From Actinocrinis puniceicyclus (GTDB taxonomy: Bacteria; Actinomycetota; Actinomycetes; Streptomycetales; Catenulisporaceae), in NCBI RefSeq assembly GCF_018283645.1, contig NZ_JAGSXH010000010.1, positions 26,778-90,777 on the forward strand: a stretch of 64,000 bases of DNA. The letters run 5' to 3'. This document shows, piece after piece, positions 17,883 through 27,230 of this stretch (positions within the stretch are counted from its first letter, which is position 1; each line of letters begins with the position of its first letter). A program made the position numbers and the translations under genes. The notes below the pieces were generated by a model that had not been told where the DNA came from, made no database searches, and saw only the letters and a program-made list of their open reading frames with translations.

Positions 17883-17971
17883 CTAGGCGGTGTTGGGGAA
17901 TGCCTCAAGGGGCGAATCCGGCAAAGCGGCGGCCGAATCGTTGCCTTGATACATTCCCCAACACCGCCTAG
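17883..17971. repeat. 89-bp palindromic element between convergent genes
   Basis: A perfect 20-bp terminal inverted repeat (17883-17902 and 17952-17971) encloses 49 bp; inside it the pairing continues with a few mismatches. Each end begins CTAGGCGG. The right arm contains the TAG stop codon of the amidase. It could serve as a bidirectional terminator for the flavin reductase (ending 17703) and amidase genes, or be a small MITE-like insertion with CTAG ends that supplied a new stop codon. Confidence 0.75.
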
Positions 17972-19479
17972 GCGTGCAGTCGCGGTCTGCGCGCCGCCCA
18001 CGGCCGGGCCTGCTCAAGCTGGCCGGCGAGTCGCAGCAGCGTCGCCTCGTCGCCGAAACGCCCGAGGAAGTGCACGCCGATCGGCAGCCCGTCGGCGTTC
18101 CACCACAGCGGCACCGACATCGCCGGATTGCCGGTCAGATTGGCCAGCACCGCGGGAAACGCGTGCGTGCGCGCACCGTTGCGAGCGGCGCGCAGCGGGT
18201 CCTGCTCGGTGGAGGTGATCTCCCCGATCGGCGCCGGCGGGGTCGAGAGGGTCGGGGTGAGCCACGCGTCGAAACCCGCGGTGCGCAGGCCGGGGGCCGG
18301 GTCGGCGCGGCCCTGGACGTCATCGTCGTCGCCCTGGAAGAACTGCGCGACCTTCCGCGCGTGCGCCTGCAGGGTCTGGACCGCCGCCAGATACTCGGCC
18401 GCGGGCAGGTGCCGTCCCGATCGCAGGTAGGCGGCGTTCAGCGGTTCCAGGTCGCCTTCGGCCACCTCGCGTCCGAATCTGCGCTCCCACATGAGCACCG
18501 TCCACGCGAGCACCGCGCTGAGCACCTTCTGCACCGCGTCGCCGGTCGCCGCCAGCGCGGGCGGCTGCGCCTCGACCAGTTCGTGGCCGAGTTCCTCGCA
18601 CAGCCGGGCCGCGTCGTCCAGCGCGGCCAGGCAGTCCGGGTGCGGGGGCGAGCCGTCCGCGGTGCGCGGGCTGAACGCGATGCGCAGCCGGCCTGGATCG
18701 GCGCCGACCTCGTCCAGGAAGCGGCGCGCCGGCGGCGGCGCGGGATACGGGTCGCCCGGGGCCGCTCCGGCGGTGGCGTCCAGCAGCGCGGCGCTGTCGC
18801 GCACCGAGCGGGTGATCGCGTGCTCGCAGGCCCATCCGCCCGCCACATCGCCGAAGTCAGGGCCTTTAGGCGTGCGGGCGCGGGTGGGCTTGAGACCGAA
18901 CAGCCCGCAGGCTGAGGCGGGGTAGCGGATCGATCCGGCCAGGTCGTTGGCGTGCGCCATCGGCACCAGCCCGGCGGCCACGGCAGCGGCCGAGCCTCCG
19001 CTGGATCCGCTGGTGGACCGGCCAGGATCCCAGGGGTTGCGGGTCGGTCCGTGCCGCAGCGGCTCGCAGGTGCCGACCGTGCCGAACTCGGGGGTGTTGG
19101 TCTTGCCGACGATCACCAGCCCGGCCCGCCGGTGCCGGCGCACCAGCTCGCTGTCGTGGTCGGAGACGTACCCGCGCAGGAACCGGGATCCGGCCGTGAA
19201 CGGCGCCCCCTCGACGTCCATGGCCAGATCCTTGACCAGGAACGGCACCCCGGCGAACGGCGCCGCGAAGGGGCCCGGCCGGCTGCGGGCCGCGTCCGCG
19301 CGCGCCGCCTCGTACAGCGGGGTGACCACGGCGTTGAGCGTCGGGTTGACCCGGTCGATGCGCTCGATCGCCCAGTCGACCAGCTCGGCTGCGGTCACCT
19401 CGCCGCGCCGCACCAGCTCGGCCTGTCCGAGGGCGTCATATCCGGCGATCTGCGCGGCGGGAGCGGTCGGGACGGTCAC
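17968..19479 (-). CDS. Amidase (amidase signature family)
   Basis: 503 residues, the normal length for amidase-signature enzymes, which hydrolyse carboxamides with a Ser-cisSer-Lys triad. The lysine is in [10 protein letters not shown], the cis-serine in [13 protein letters not shown] and the nucleophile in [10 protein letters not shown]. It is transcribed towards the flavin operon. Such an enzyme may remove a protecting amide or act in general nitrogen metabolism; membership of the PABA cluster is inferred only from its position between two promoters of the same type. The ATG at 19479 has AAGGAGGAA upstream. Its final codons are part of the 89-bp palindrome, so the original C-terminus may have been changed. 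Confidence 0.88.
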   Translation of the reverse strand: MTVPTAPAAQIAGYDALGQAELVRRGEVTAAELVDWAIERIDRVNPTLNAVVTPLYEAARADAARSRPGPFAAPFAGVPFLVKDLAMDVEGAPFTAGSRFLRGYVSDHDSELVRRHRRAGLVIVGKTNTPEFGTVGTCEPLRHGPTRNPWDPGRSTSGSSGGSAAAVAAGLVPMAHANDLAGSIRYPASACGLFGLKPTRARTPKGPDFGDVAGGWACEHAITRSVRDSAALLDATAGAAPGDPYPAPPPARRFLDEVGADPGRLRIAFSPRTADGSPPHPDCLAALDDAARLCEELGHELVEAQPPALAATGDAVQKVLSAVLAWTVLMWERRFGREVAEGDLEPLNAAYLRSGRHLPAAEYLAAVQTLQAHARKVAQFFQGDDDDVQGRADPAPGLRTAGFDAWLTPTLSTPPAPIGEITSTEQDPLRAARNGARTHAFPAVLANLTGNPAMSVPLWWNADGLPIGVHFLGRFGDEATLLRLAGQLEQARPWAARRPRLHA

Positions 19480-19571
19480 GGGAATTCCTCCTTGTCGGCG
19501 GGACGTCGCCGTGCGCTGTTGGGCGTTCGCGGTTGATTAAAGCGGGCCGCCGGGGCGCGCCGGCCGTGTCG

Positions 19572-19620
19572 TCCACCACCTATTCGAGTAGTCGACCCGC
19601 TCCCGGACCGCGGCTATGGT
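19572..19620 (+). promoter_or_regulatory. Cluster-specific promoter, copy 2
   Basis: -35 TCGACC at 19592-19597, 17-bp spacer, -10 TATGGT at 19615-19620. It aligns with 13891-13938 over about 48 bp, sharing the box AGTAGTCGACC and scattered bases through to the GTCC after the -10. It should drive the antiporter-P450 pair. Confidence 0.6.
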
Positions 19621-19663
19621 CCCTCATATCCGCGCTCTGCGACGCCCGGTGTGGGAGGCGACG

Positions 19664-20917
19664 GTGGATCTGGAGAGGATCCTGCTTGAGGTACTGCTCG
19701 ATATCAGCCTCGTGATCCTCGCGGCGTCGGCGATCTCGCCGCTGTGTTCGCGCGTGCGCCAGCCGGCGGTGGTGGGGCTGCTTCTGCTGGGTCTGCTGGT
19801 GGGGCTGCTGCCGCACGGCGTGAGCACCGCGCTGTTTCCCACCGATGCGCGGCCCTTCCTCGACGTGGTCGCGCAGATCGCCCTCGTGCTGTTCCTGTTC
19901 ACGATGGGCTACGAACTCGATCTGCGGGCGGTGCGGCGCAACGCGCGCAACGTGGTCGCGGTCGCCTTCGGCGCCACGGTGGTCCCGCTGGCGCTCGGCG
20001 CGGTTTTCGGCCTGAGCCTGCTCGGCAGCGGCCTGAGCGCGCGTACGCGCGGCGGGCCCGGCTCCTTCGTGCTGTTCATGGCGATCTCGCTGTCGATCAC
20101 GGCGCTGCCGGTGCTCTCGTGGATCCTGATGGACCGGCGGATCGTCGCGACCCGGCCGGGGGTGGTGGCGCTGGCCGCCTCCGGGCTGATGGACATGGTG
20201 ATGTGGCCGCTGCTGATCATGGTCATCGCGTTGTCCACGGCGGACAACGGGAAGCTGATCACCGCGTTGCTGTTCCTGCCGGTGTACGCCGTGGTGATGA
20301 TTTTCGTGGTGCGGCCGCTGCTGCGCCGGATGATGCGCGGACGCTACCGCCTTCAGTCGGTCTCCCCGGTGATCATCGCGCTGCTCATGGCCTCGGCCTG
20401 GGCGACCGGCCGGCTCGGTCTGCACGTGTTTCTCGGTGCCCTGCTGATGGGCGCCATCACGCCGCGGGGCGAGGACGGCGCCGTCGACGCCGAACTGCTC
20501 AACGCGGTGGACCGGGCGGGCACCGCGCTGCTGCCGGTGTTCTTCGTGGTCACCGGGCTCACCGTGCAGCTCAACGGGCTGCACGCGGCGGACTGGCCGG
20601 TGGCGCTGGCGGCCTGCGCGCTGGCGACGCTGGGCAAGTTCGGGGGCGGCTCGGTCGCGGGCCGGCTGGGCGGGCTGGATGCGCGCACGTCGCTGATCAC
20701 CGGGGTGCTGGTGAACACCCGCGGCCTGACCGAGCTGATCGCGCTGAGCGCGGCCTGGCAGGCGGGCATGCTCGGCTCGCGGCTGTACACCGTGCTGGTG
20801 GTGATGGCCTTGGTCACCACCGCGATGACCGGTCCGCTGCTCTCGCTGCTGAAGATGGACGGGCCGTCCCCCGACGCGGCGCGCCGGGGCCTGGTCACGA
20901 GCGGAAGCGTTCGGTGA
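19664..20917 (+). CDS. CPA2-type cation/proton antiporter
   Basis: 417 residues with about 12 hydrophobic helices, matching the Kef/NapA-like sodium(potassium)/proton exchanger family. LFLFTMGYELDL and HVFLGALLMGAITPRG are typical of the ion-translocating helices, and the C-terminal NTRGLTELIAL block is the conserved helix-12 region. The GTG at 19664 follows GGGAGG and is preferred over an upstream ATG at 19616, which would fall in the promoter. Antiporters of this type are often found in antibiotic clusters and may export product or maintain ion balance. The gene is coupled to the P450 by GTGA. Confidence 0.85.
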   Translation: MDLERILLEVLLDISLVILAASAISPLCSRVRQPAVVGLLLLGLLVGLLPHGVSTALFPTDARPFLDVVAQIALVLFLFTMGYELDLRAVRRNARNVVAVAFGATVVPLALGAVFGLSLLGSGLSARTRGGPGSFVLFMAISLSITALPVLSWILMDRRIVATRPGVVALAASGLMDMVMWPLLIMVIALSTADNGKLITALLFLPVYAVVMIFVVRPLLRRMMRGRYRLQSVSPVIIALLMASAWATGRLGLHVFLGALLMGAITPRGEDGAVDAELLNAVDRAGTALLPVFFVVTGLTVQLNGLHAADWPVALAACALATLGKFGGGSVAGRLGGLDARTSLITGVLVNTRGLTELIALSAAWQAGMLGSRLYTVLVVMALVTTAMTGPLLSLLKMDGPSPDAARRGLVTSGSVR

Positions 20918-22212
20918 CGCCGCGGCCGGGCCGTGCCGACGGCTGCCCGGCGGCGGCCGGGCAGGTCCCGGGACCGCAGGCCGGGGACGCACCGTACGCG
21001 CGGCTGGACACCGAGGAGTTCACGGCGACGCCACACGCCGTCTTCGAGGCGCTTCGCGCCGAGGCCGCCGCGGTGCCCGTGGTGGTCAGGGGCGGGATCC
21101 ATGCCTGGCTGATCACCCGGTACGACGAGGCCAGGGCGGTGCTCGCCGACGACCGGATGGCGAAGGACGTGCGGCACTGGCGCGACTTCCACGCCGGGTT
21201 GGTGCCGTTCACCGGCGATGTGGCGGTGGCCGCACGGCGCAACATCCTCTCGAGCGACCCGCCGGATCACACCCGCCTGCGTGAGGTGCTGCTCTCGGCG
21301 TTCAGCCCGCGCCGGATCGAGCTGCTGCGGGCGCAGATCGCCCGGATCGCCGGCGATCTGCTGGACCGGATCGCGCCGCGGGGGCGCGCCGATCTGGTCG
21401 CCGAGTTCGCGCTGCCGATCCCGATGACGGTGATCTGCGAGCTGTTCGGCGTCCCCGCGGACGACCGGCCGGGTATCAGGACGTGGACGGAGGCGCTGTT
21501 CCACGGCGCGGCGATGGAGCGGATGGCGCAGGCATCGAACGAGATCGATGCCTTACTCGCCCGTGTCGTCGAGATCAGGCGCGCCGATCCGGGCGACGAT
21601 TTCACCTCGGCGCTGATCGTCGCGTGCGACGCGGGCCGGATCAGCTCCGAGGAGTTGGCCTCGCTGCTGCGCGCGATGCTCGCCGGCGGCAACGAGACGA
21701 CGGCCAACCTGATCGGAAACGCGATCAGTGCCCTACTCCAACATCCGGAGGCGCTCAAGCTGGCGGTCGGCGAACCGCGTCGGTGGCCGCAGGTGATCGA
21801 CGAGGTTCTGCGCTGGGACGCGCCCATCCAGAACTCGCTGTGGCGCTTCGCCACCGAGGACGTCGAGATCGGCGGCCGGCTGATCCGCCGGGGCGACGCG
21901 GTCATCGTCGCGTTGTCCTGCGCGAACCGCGACGAGCGGGCCTTCGCGCACGCGGCCGCGTTCGACATCGCCAGGGCCGATCGCGGGCACGTGTCGTTCG
22001 GCCGGGGCAGGCATTACTGCGTGGGCGCGACCTTGGCGAGGCTTGAGGCGCAGATCGCACTGCCCGCCCTGTTCGAGCGCCTGCCGGATCTGCGGCCGGC
22101 TCCCGGCGCGGCGCTGCGTTATCGGCAGTCGACCATGTCGCGCGGGCTGATCTCGCTGCCGGTGCAGTTCGCGGCGACGCCCGGCAGGCCGGCGGCCACG
22201 TGCGCCAGTTAG
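20914..22212 (+). CDS. Cytochrome P450
   Basis: 432 residues, a soluble bacterial class. The I-helix motif is AMLAGGNETTANLIG (AGxxTT type), the ExxR motif is EVLR, and the heme-binding loop FGRGRHYCVG places the iron ligand at Cys369. About 30 residues of Pro/Gly-rich N-terminus precede the fold. The GTG start overlaps the antiporter stop. In this cluster it probably hydroxylates or couples an aromatic intermediate; no ferredoxin gene is adjacent. CYP subfamily cannot be assigned by eye. Confidence 0.95.
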   Translation: MTPRPGRADGCPAAAGQVPGPQAGDAPYARLDTEEFTATPHAVFEALRAEAAAVPVVVRGGIHAWLITRYDEARAVLADDRMAKDVRHWRDFHAGLVPFTGDVAVAARRNILSSDPPDHTRLREVLLSAFSPRRIELLRAQIARIAGDLLDRIAPRGRADLVAEFALPIPMTVICELFGVPADDRPGIRTWTEALFHGAAMERMAQASNEIDALLARVVEIRRADPGDDFTSALIVACDAGRISSEELASLLRAMLAGGNETTANLIGNAISALLQHPEALKLAVGEPRRWPQVIDEVLRWDAPIQNSLWRFATEDVEIGGRLIRRGDAVIVALSCANRDERAFAHAAAFDIARADRGHVSFGRGRHYCVGATLARLEAQIALPALFERLPDLRPAPGAALRYRQSTMSRGLISLPVQFAATPGRPAATCAS

Positions 22213-22269
22213 GCCATCAGGCTCGACAGCGCGCGTCCGGCTCGGCGGCGGGCATCCGGCTCGGCGGCG

Positions 22270-22713
22270 TCAGGAACGCGCTCTGCTCGCACGCGCGTGC
22301 GGCCGCGTCGCGGTCCGTTCGCCGGACTCGCCTTCGGACCGCTTCGCGTTCCTCTCCTTGATCCGCGCCGCTTCCCTGCGGGCCTCGGCCTGGGTGGCGC
22401 GCTCACCCTGTAGCCACTCGGGCGGATCCGCCTTCAGCGCCTCGATCTGCTCGGTGGTGAGGGGCTCTGTCACTCCACCGCGCGCGAGGCCGGCGATGGA
22501 GATGCCCAGCTTCGCGGCAGCCACAGCGCGGGGGTGCGGGCCTTGGCTGCGCAGCTCCCGCAGCCACGCGGGAGGGTTGCTCTGGAGCGCGTTCAGCTCG
22601 TCGCGCGAGACGACACCCTCCTGGAACTCGGCGGGGGCTGCCCCGAGGTGGATACCCAGCTTCTTCGCCGCGGTCGCGGGCTTCATCGTCTGGGTGGTCT
22701 TCTGCGACTTCAT
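22270..22713 (-). CDS. DUF5997 family protein
   Basis: 147 residues. Two repeated units are visible: KKLGIHLGAAPAEFQEG...LNALQSNPPAWLRELR and AKLGISIAGLARGGVTEPLTTEQIEALKADPPEWLQ. Each looks like a small helical helix-turn-like motif. The tail is basic and charged. The family is widespread in Actinobacteria and lies divergent to a LysR-substrate-domain gene, as here (55-bp gap). Function is not established. This gene pair marks the right border of the biosynthetic cluster. Confidence 0.82.
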   Translation of the reverse strand: MKSQKTTQTMKPATAAKKLGIHLGAAPAEFQEGVVSRDELNALQSNPPAWLRELRSQGPHPRAVAAAKLGISIAGLARGGVTEPLTTEQIEALKADPPEWLQGERATQAEARREAARIKERNAKRSEGESGERTATRPHARASRARS

Positions 22714-22768
22714 GGGTCAACAGTACCGACCGCGCGGCGGTCGCGATCACGGCCGGTAATCTGACCGA

Positions 22769-23515
22769 ATGACGGGCACGCGCACAGCCACTTCGTTCCG
22801 CCTCGCGTACGTGCCGGGCGTGACCCCCGGCAAGTGGGCGCGGACCTGGAACGAGCGGGTGCCCGGCGTGCCGCTCGAACTGATCGCGGTCTGCGCGGCC
22901 GACGCGGCCACGGCGCTGCGCGACGGCACCGCCGACGCCGGTCTCGTGCGACTGCCGATCGACCGCACCGGCCTCAACGCGATCCCGCTGTACACCGAGA
23001 CGAGCGTCGTGGTGATTCCCAAGGACCACGAAGCCGCGGCGGTCGACGAGATCTCCGTCGGGGACCTCGACGGCTACGTCTCGCTGCATCCCCTCGACGA
23101 CTGCCTGGAGTGGGAGAGCCCGCCGGGGCTGCCCGCGAACGATCGGCCCGCGACGACGGCGGACGCCGTCGAACTGGTGGCGGCCGGGGTGGGGCTGCTC
23201 GTCGTCCCGCAATCGCTCGCGCGCCTGTACCACCGCAAGGACCTGACGTACCGGCCGATGACGGACGTCCCGCAGTCGAGTGTCGCGTTGTCCTGGCTGG
23301 AGGAGCGGACCACCGACCTGATGGAGGAGTTCATCGGGATCGTGCGAGGGCGGACGGTCAACAGCTCGCGGGGGCGCCCCCCGGCACCGCCCGCCGTCAA
23401 GGCGAGACCGCGGGCCGACGAAGGGGACAACGCACGCAAAGGGTCCGCACACGGCAAGCCGGGTTCCGGCGCGTCCAAAGGCGTCAAGCAGCGCAAGCCA
23501 CGACGCAGGTCGTGA
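22769..23515 (+). CDS. LysR-type substrate-binding domain protein without HTH
   Basis: 248 residues. It begins directly with the type 2 periplasmic-binding fold of LysR regulators ([36 protein letters not shown]), so the N-terminal DNA-binding helix-turn-helix is missing. The last 50 residues are a Lys/Arg/Gly-rich disordered tail. The standard actinobacterial arrangement of this gene opposite DUF5997 suggests that the DUF5997 protein could be a separate DNA-binding or partner subunit; this is inference. Confidence 0.85.
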   Translation: MTGTRTATSFRLAYVPGVTPGKWARTWNERVPGVPLELIAVCAADAATALRDGTADAGLVRLPIDRTGLNAIPLYTETSVVVIPKDHEAAAVDEISVGDLDGYVSLHPLDDCLEWESPPGLPANDRPATTADAVELVAAGVGLLVVPQSLARLYHRKDLTYRPMTDVPQSSVALSWLEERTTDLMEEFIGIVRGRTVNSSRGRPPAPPAVKARPRADEGDNARKGSAHGKPGSGASKGVKQRKPRRRS

Positions 23516-23591
23516 CCTGAACTTCGCACCTGCCGAGGCGGTGACGCCCGTGGCGCGCGCAACTCTCGCGCGGCTGTGGGAAACTGCGAGG

Positions 23592-23831
23592 GTGAACGAG
23601 CCTGAGGTTGAGACGAGCGTTGCCGCCGAGGTGCCAGATTCCGAGGAGGCGGCGCCGCAGGAACCGGCCGCCGAGGACGAGATGAAGCGCAGGTTCCGCG
23701 AGGCGCTTGAACGCAAGCAGGGAAAGAACTCGGTCGTCAACGGTTCCGTGTCCGGCAAGGACCCGTCGAAGGCGCAGTCAGCCCACGGTCCTGCGGCGAG
23801 CCGACGTTCGTTCCGGCGCAAGAGCGGCTGA
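23592..23831 (+). CDS. DUF5302 family small protein
   Basis: 79 residues, acidic at first and ending in a conserved block, [20 protein letters not shown]. The [18 protein letters not shown] helix and the GPAASRR tail are the hallmarks of DUF5302, a small actinobacterial family of unknown role. GTG at 23592 is preferred because the family starts near there; an upstream in-frame start at 23541 would add 17 residues without a better ribosome site. It converges on the egt operon. Confidence 0.8.
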   Translation: MNEPEVETSVAAEVPDSEEAAPQEPAAEDEMKRRFREALERKQGKNSVVNGSVSGKDPSKAQSAHGPAASRRSFRRKSG

Positions 23832-23938
23832 CCTCCGGCCGGCGCTCGCCGCCCTCGAGCGAGGCGTTCCGGGGCGGCATACGGCAACGCGCGGGAACGG
23901 CCTCACGGTGCCCGAGTGCGCGGCGCGGTAAGGGCTCC

Positions 23939-23967
23939 CGACCGTCCCCGGCGACCGGGGACGGTCG
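23939..23967. terminator. Bidirectional terminator behind egtCD
   Basis: A perfect 13-bp inverted repeat with loop CGA, ten bases beyond the stop codon of the egtC-egtD gene and about 110 bp past DUF5302. It can serve both convergent transcripts. Confidence 0.85.
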
Positions 23968-23976
23968 AGGTCCGGT

Positions 23977-25812
23977 TCAGCGGCCGTCGGGCGCGGCGAG
24001 CAGGAGCGCGAAGCGCCGCGCGGAGTCAGTCCACCATTCGCGCACCTCGAATCCGGCGAGGTTGAGCTCGGCTATCAGGGACTCACGGCGGAACTTGGTC
24101 GAGATCTCGGTGAGCATCTCCTCGCCGTCGCCGAACTCCAGGGTCAGGTCGAGCGACTGGAGCCTGACCGTCTGCGCGCGGCGTGAGCGCAGCCACATCT
24201 CGATGCGTTCCTGTTGCGCGTTCCACACCGCATCGTGTTCGAACGCGTCGACGTCGAAGTCGGCGTCCAGTTCGCGGTTGAGCACGTGCAGCACGTTCTT
24301 GTTGAACGCGGCGGTCACGCCCCGGCCGTCGTTGTAGGCGCGCCTGAGCACATCAGGGTCCTTCACCAGATCCGCGCCGAGCAGAAACGTGTCCTTCTCC
24401 GCCATGACGGCGCGCAGGGCGGCGAAGAAGTCCCGGCGGCGTGCCGGTGTGAAGTTCCCGATCGTGCTGCCCAGAAAGGCGACCAGGCGCGGTCCCTCGC
24501 CGTGCGGCAGGACCAGTTCGCTCTCGAAGTCGGTGACGGTGGCCGCCACGTGCAGCGCCGGGTAGTCGCGGCACAACGCCTGGCCGGCCTCTTCGAGCGC
24601 GGACCTGCTCACGTCGAGCGGCGCGTAAAGCTCCAGGGTGCCGGCCTCCGTGAGCGCGTCCAGCAGCGTGCGTGTCTTGCGCGAGGAGCCCGCGCCGAAT
24701 TCCACGAGGGTGCCGGCTGCCGTGTTCTGCGCGATCCGTGTGGCGCGGCGGTCGAGGATCTCGTGTTCGGCGCGGGTGAGGTAGTACTCGGGCAGCCGGG
24801 TGATCTCCTCGAACAGTTCGCTGCCGCGGGCGTCGTAGAACCATTTCGGCGGCAGCGAGCGCGGCGGTTCGGCCATGCCTTCGAGGACGTCGTCGCGCAG
24901 CCCCGTGACGAAGTAGTCCGGTTTCAGGCGGTGTTCGAGGGTGAAGCGCCGCCCGGGCGCGTGCGGCCCGGCCGGCTCGGCAGCGATATCCGGCCCCTGC
25001 CGCGCCACCGGGCCCGCACCGAGCCGGCCGATGGAGAGCCCTGAAACGCCGCCGCACACGAGGCTGTCTTCGGGCACTTCCCGCCACTGTCCGTTCTCGT
25101 CATCGGGCTCGGAGGCCAGCACCAGCGAGCCCGGCGCCTCGCGGTACCAGAGCGTGTCGCCGTGACGGGTCGCGGCGAGAGTGCGCCCATCGGTGAGCAA
25201 CAGGTTCAGCCGCGCGTCCGGACGCGCGTCGGCGACCTGCCGGACCACCGAGACGAGCGCATCCTGCGGAGGTTCGCCCGCCCGCAGACGCGCACGCACC
25301 GCCGCCCACAGCAGCGCCGAGTCGCAGGAGGATTCGAGTTCGAGCAGTGCGGTCGCGCTGAGGCCGAGGTCGATCTGCCGCGGCAGCAGCCGCCAGTCCC
25401 GGATCGCGCCGTTGTGGCTGAACAGCCAGGGACCGTCCCGAAACGGAGCGGCCGCGCACTCGTCCCGGCTGGTGCCCTCGGTCGCGGAGCGCACCGCCGC
25501 CAGCACGGCGCCGGAGCGGATGACACGAGAGAGCTCGGTCAGGTTCGCGTCGCTCCAGATCGGCACCGAGCGCCGGTACCTGGCAGGTCGCGGCGCGGTT
25601 TCGGCGATGTCCGCGAGGTCGCCGACCCGCGCGGTGGCCGCGTCGGGCGCCGGATCGACCGGATACCATCCGACGCCGAAACCATCCGCGTTGACCGTGC
25701 CGTACCGCTGGAGCTTCGGCGCCCAGGACTGCCGGTAGAGGCTGTGCGGCGGATCGATCAGCACCTCGGCCAGCGTCACCGGCGCGCCCAGGTAGAGCAG
25801 GTGTCGGCACAT
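23977..25812 (-). CDS. egtCD: EgtC-EgtD fusion: amidohydrolase plus histidine trimethyltransferase
   Basis: 611 residues in one uninterrupted frame. Residues 1-262 are EgtC, an N-terminal nucleophile amidohydrolase starting MCRHLLYLGAP with Cys2 as nucleophile, which removes glutamate from gamma-glutamyl-hercynylcysteine sulfoxide. A 25-residue Gly/Pro/Ala linker leads to EgtD (about 287-611), the SAM-dependent enzyme that makes hercynine from histidine, with LVEFGAGSSRKTRTLL, AFLGSTIGNFTP and RAYNDGRGVTAAFNKN. Normally these are separate proteins. No ATG exists at the junction, and the few GTG codons there lack a ribosome site, so a true fusion is the simplest reading. Its start shares one base with the egtB stop (TGATG). 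Confidence 0.88.
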   Translation of the reverse strand: MCRHLLYLGAPVTLAEVLIDPPHSLYRQSWAPKLQRYGTVNADGFGVGWYPVDPAPDAATARVGDLADIAETAPRPARYRRSVPIWSDANLTELSRVIRSGAVLAAVRSATEGTSRDECAAAPFRDGPWLFSHNGAIRDWRLLPRQIDLGLSATALLELESSCDSALLWAAVRARLRAGEPPQDALVSVVRQVADARPDARLNLLLTDGRTLAATRHGDTLWYREAPGSLVLASEPDDENGQWREVPEDSLVCGGVSGLSIGRLGAGPVARQGPDIAAEPAGPHAPGRRFTLEHRLKPDYFVTGLRDDVLEGMAEPPRSLPPKWFYDARGSELFEEITRLPEYYLTRAEHEILDRRATRIAQNTAAGTLVEFGAGSSRKTRTLLDALTEAGTLELYAPLDVSRSALEEAGQALCRDYPALHVAATVTDFESELVLPHGEGPRLVAFLGSTIGNFTPARRRDFFAALRAVMAEKDTFLLGADLVKDPDVLRRAYNDGRGVTAAFNKNVLHVLNRELDADFDVDAFEHDAVWNAQQERIEMWLRSRRAQTVRLQSLDLTLEFGDGEEMLTEISTKFRRESLIAELNLAGFEVREWWTDSARRFALLLAAPDGR

Positions 25813-27230
25813 CACCGGACTCCTTCGGCGTCGCGGGCCGTGCGAAATCCGCTGAAGATCTGCCGGCGGATCGGGTGATCCCAGTTTCGGAACGTGCCGC
25901 GGCAGGCGACCGGGTCCACGCCGAACGCCCCGCCCCGCAGCACCTTGTACTGCGGCCCGAAGAAGACCTCCGAGTACTCCTTGTAGGGATACGCGGTGAA
26001 TCCGGGATGCGGGAGGAAGTCGCTGGCGGTCCACTCCCACACATCGCCGATCAACTGGTGCACACCGAGCGGCGAGGCCCCGTCCGGATAAGCACCGACC
26101 GGCGCGGGACGCAGGTGCCGCTGGCCGAGGTTCGCGTGCTGTGGCCCCGGATCGGCGTCTCCCCACGGGTAACGGCGGGATCGGCCGCCGTCCGGGTCGT
26201 GGCGCGCAGCCTTCTCCCATTCGGCTTCGGTCGGCAGCCGACGACCGGCCCAGCGCGCGTACGCGTCGGCCTCGTACCAGCACACGTGCATCACCGGCTC
26301 GTGCGGCGGCACCGGCTCGACCACACCGAAGCGCCGGCGCAGCCAGCCGTCGCCGTCGCGCTGCCAGAACAGCGGGGCTTCGAGCGCGGCGCCCTGCCGG
26401 TGCTCCCAGCCCGCGTCGCTCCACCAGCGCGGATCGCGGTAGCCGTCGTCGTCGATGAACCGCCGGTAGGCGGCGTTGGTCACCGGGAAGGTGTCCAGCC
26501 AGAACGCCGGCACGCCGGCCAGGTGCGCGGGGCGTTCGTTGTCCAGCGCCCACGGTTCGGTGGAGGTCCCCATGACGAACGGGCCGCCGGGGACGAGCAC
26601 TTCGCACGGCAGGTCCGCGGGATCGACCGCGGCCGGCGGCGGGTCCGCGGCGGTGAGCGCCGCGGCGCCGCGGCGCAGTTGGTGGGTGGCCAGCATGGTC
26701 TCGTCGTGCTGCTGCTCGTGTTGGGCAATCATGCCGAAGACGAAAGCGTCGCCGAGCAGTGCGTCCCCGCGACCGCCGGCCTGCTTGAGGGCGGCGCGGT
26801 CGAGCACGTCGAGCGCGTGTTCACGCACGTCGGCGATGTACGCGCGGGCCCGGTCCGGCGAGAGCAGGGGAAGAGCGGGACGGTCGGCGCGGGGGTGCTG
26901 GAACGCGTCGTACATCGCGTCCAGCTCGGGGCGCAGCGCCGGGCGGCGCCCCGCCTCCCGCACCAGCCAGATCTCCTCCTGGTTGCCGACGTGGGCCAGG
27001 TCCCAGACCAGCGGCGACATCAGCGGCGAGTGCTGTGCCTTGAGCTCGTCGTCATCGACGCACCCGGTGAGGGCGAGGGTGCGGTCACGGGCGGTCAGCA
27101 GCGCGGTGGCGGCCCGTTCCCTCAGCGCCTCGGGATCGGCGGCAGGCGAGCGCCCGGGGCCGGAAGCCGGAACGGAGGCGAGTGCCCCGGAGGCGGTTTC
27201 GTCACTGCGCGAGGTGAGTTCGTCGGACAC
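25812..27230 (-). CDS. egtB: EgtB, hercynine oxygenase (sulfoxide synthase)
   Basis: 472 residues. The N-terminal DinB-like helical domain has the iron-binding HxxxHxE in AQHEQQHDETM, plus an earlier histidine in PLVWDLAHVGNQEE. The C-terminal formylglycine-generating-enzyme-like domain contains RLPTEAEWEKAA, LIGDVWEWTASDF and KVLRGGAF. The enzyme joins hercynine to gamma-glutamylcysteine using oxygen. GTG at 27230 has AAGGAAGG upstream and overlaps the end of egtA by 29 bases. Length is slightly above the usual 430 because of a disordered N-terminus. Confidence 0.95.
   Translation of the reverse strand: MSDELTSRSDETASGALASVPASGPGRSPAADPEALRERAATALLTARDRTLALTGCVDDDELKAQHSPLMSPLVWDLAHVGNQEEIWLVREAGRRPALRPELDAMYDAFQHPRADRPALPLLSPDRARAYIADVREHALDVLDRAALKQAGGRGDALLGDAFVFGMIAQHEQQHDETMLATHQLRRGAAALTAADPPPAAVDPADLPCEVLVPGGPFVMGTSTEPWALDNERPAHLAGVPAFWLDTFPVTNAAYRRFIDDDGYRDPRWWSDAGWEHRQGAALEAPLFWQRDGDGWLRRRFGVVEPVPPHEPVMHVCWYEADAYARWAGRRLPTEAEWEKAARHDPDGGRSRRYPWGDADPGPQHANLGQRHLRPAPVGAYPDGASPLGVHQLIGDVWEWTASDFLPHPGFTAYPYKEYSEVFFGPQYKVLRGGAFGVDPVACRGTFRNWDHPIRRQIFSGFRTARDAEGVR

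Noticed and set aside
25000..25060. Separate egtD start at a GTG near the EgtC-EgtD junction
   Set aside because: No ribosome site precedes the GTG codons and the frame is continuous; kept as an alternative within the fusion call only.
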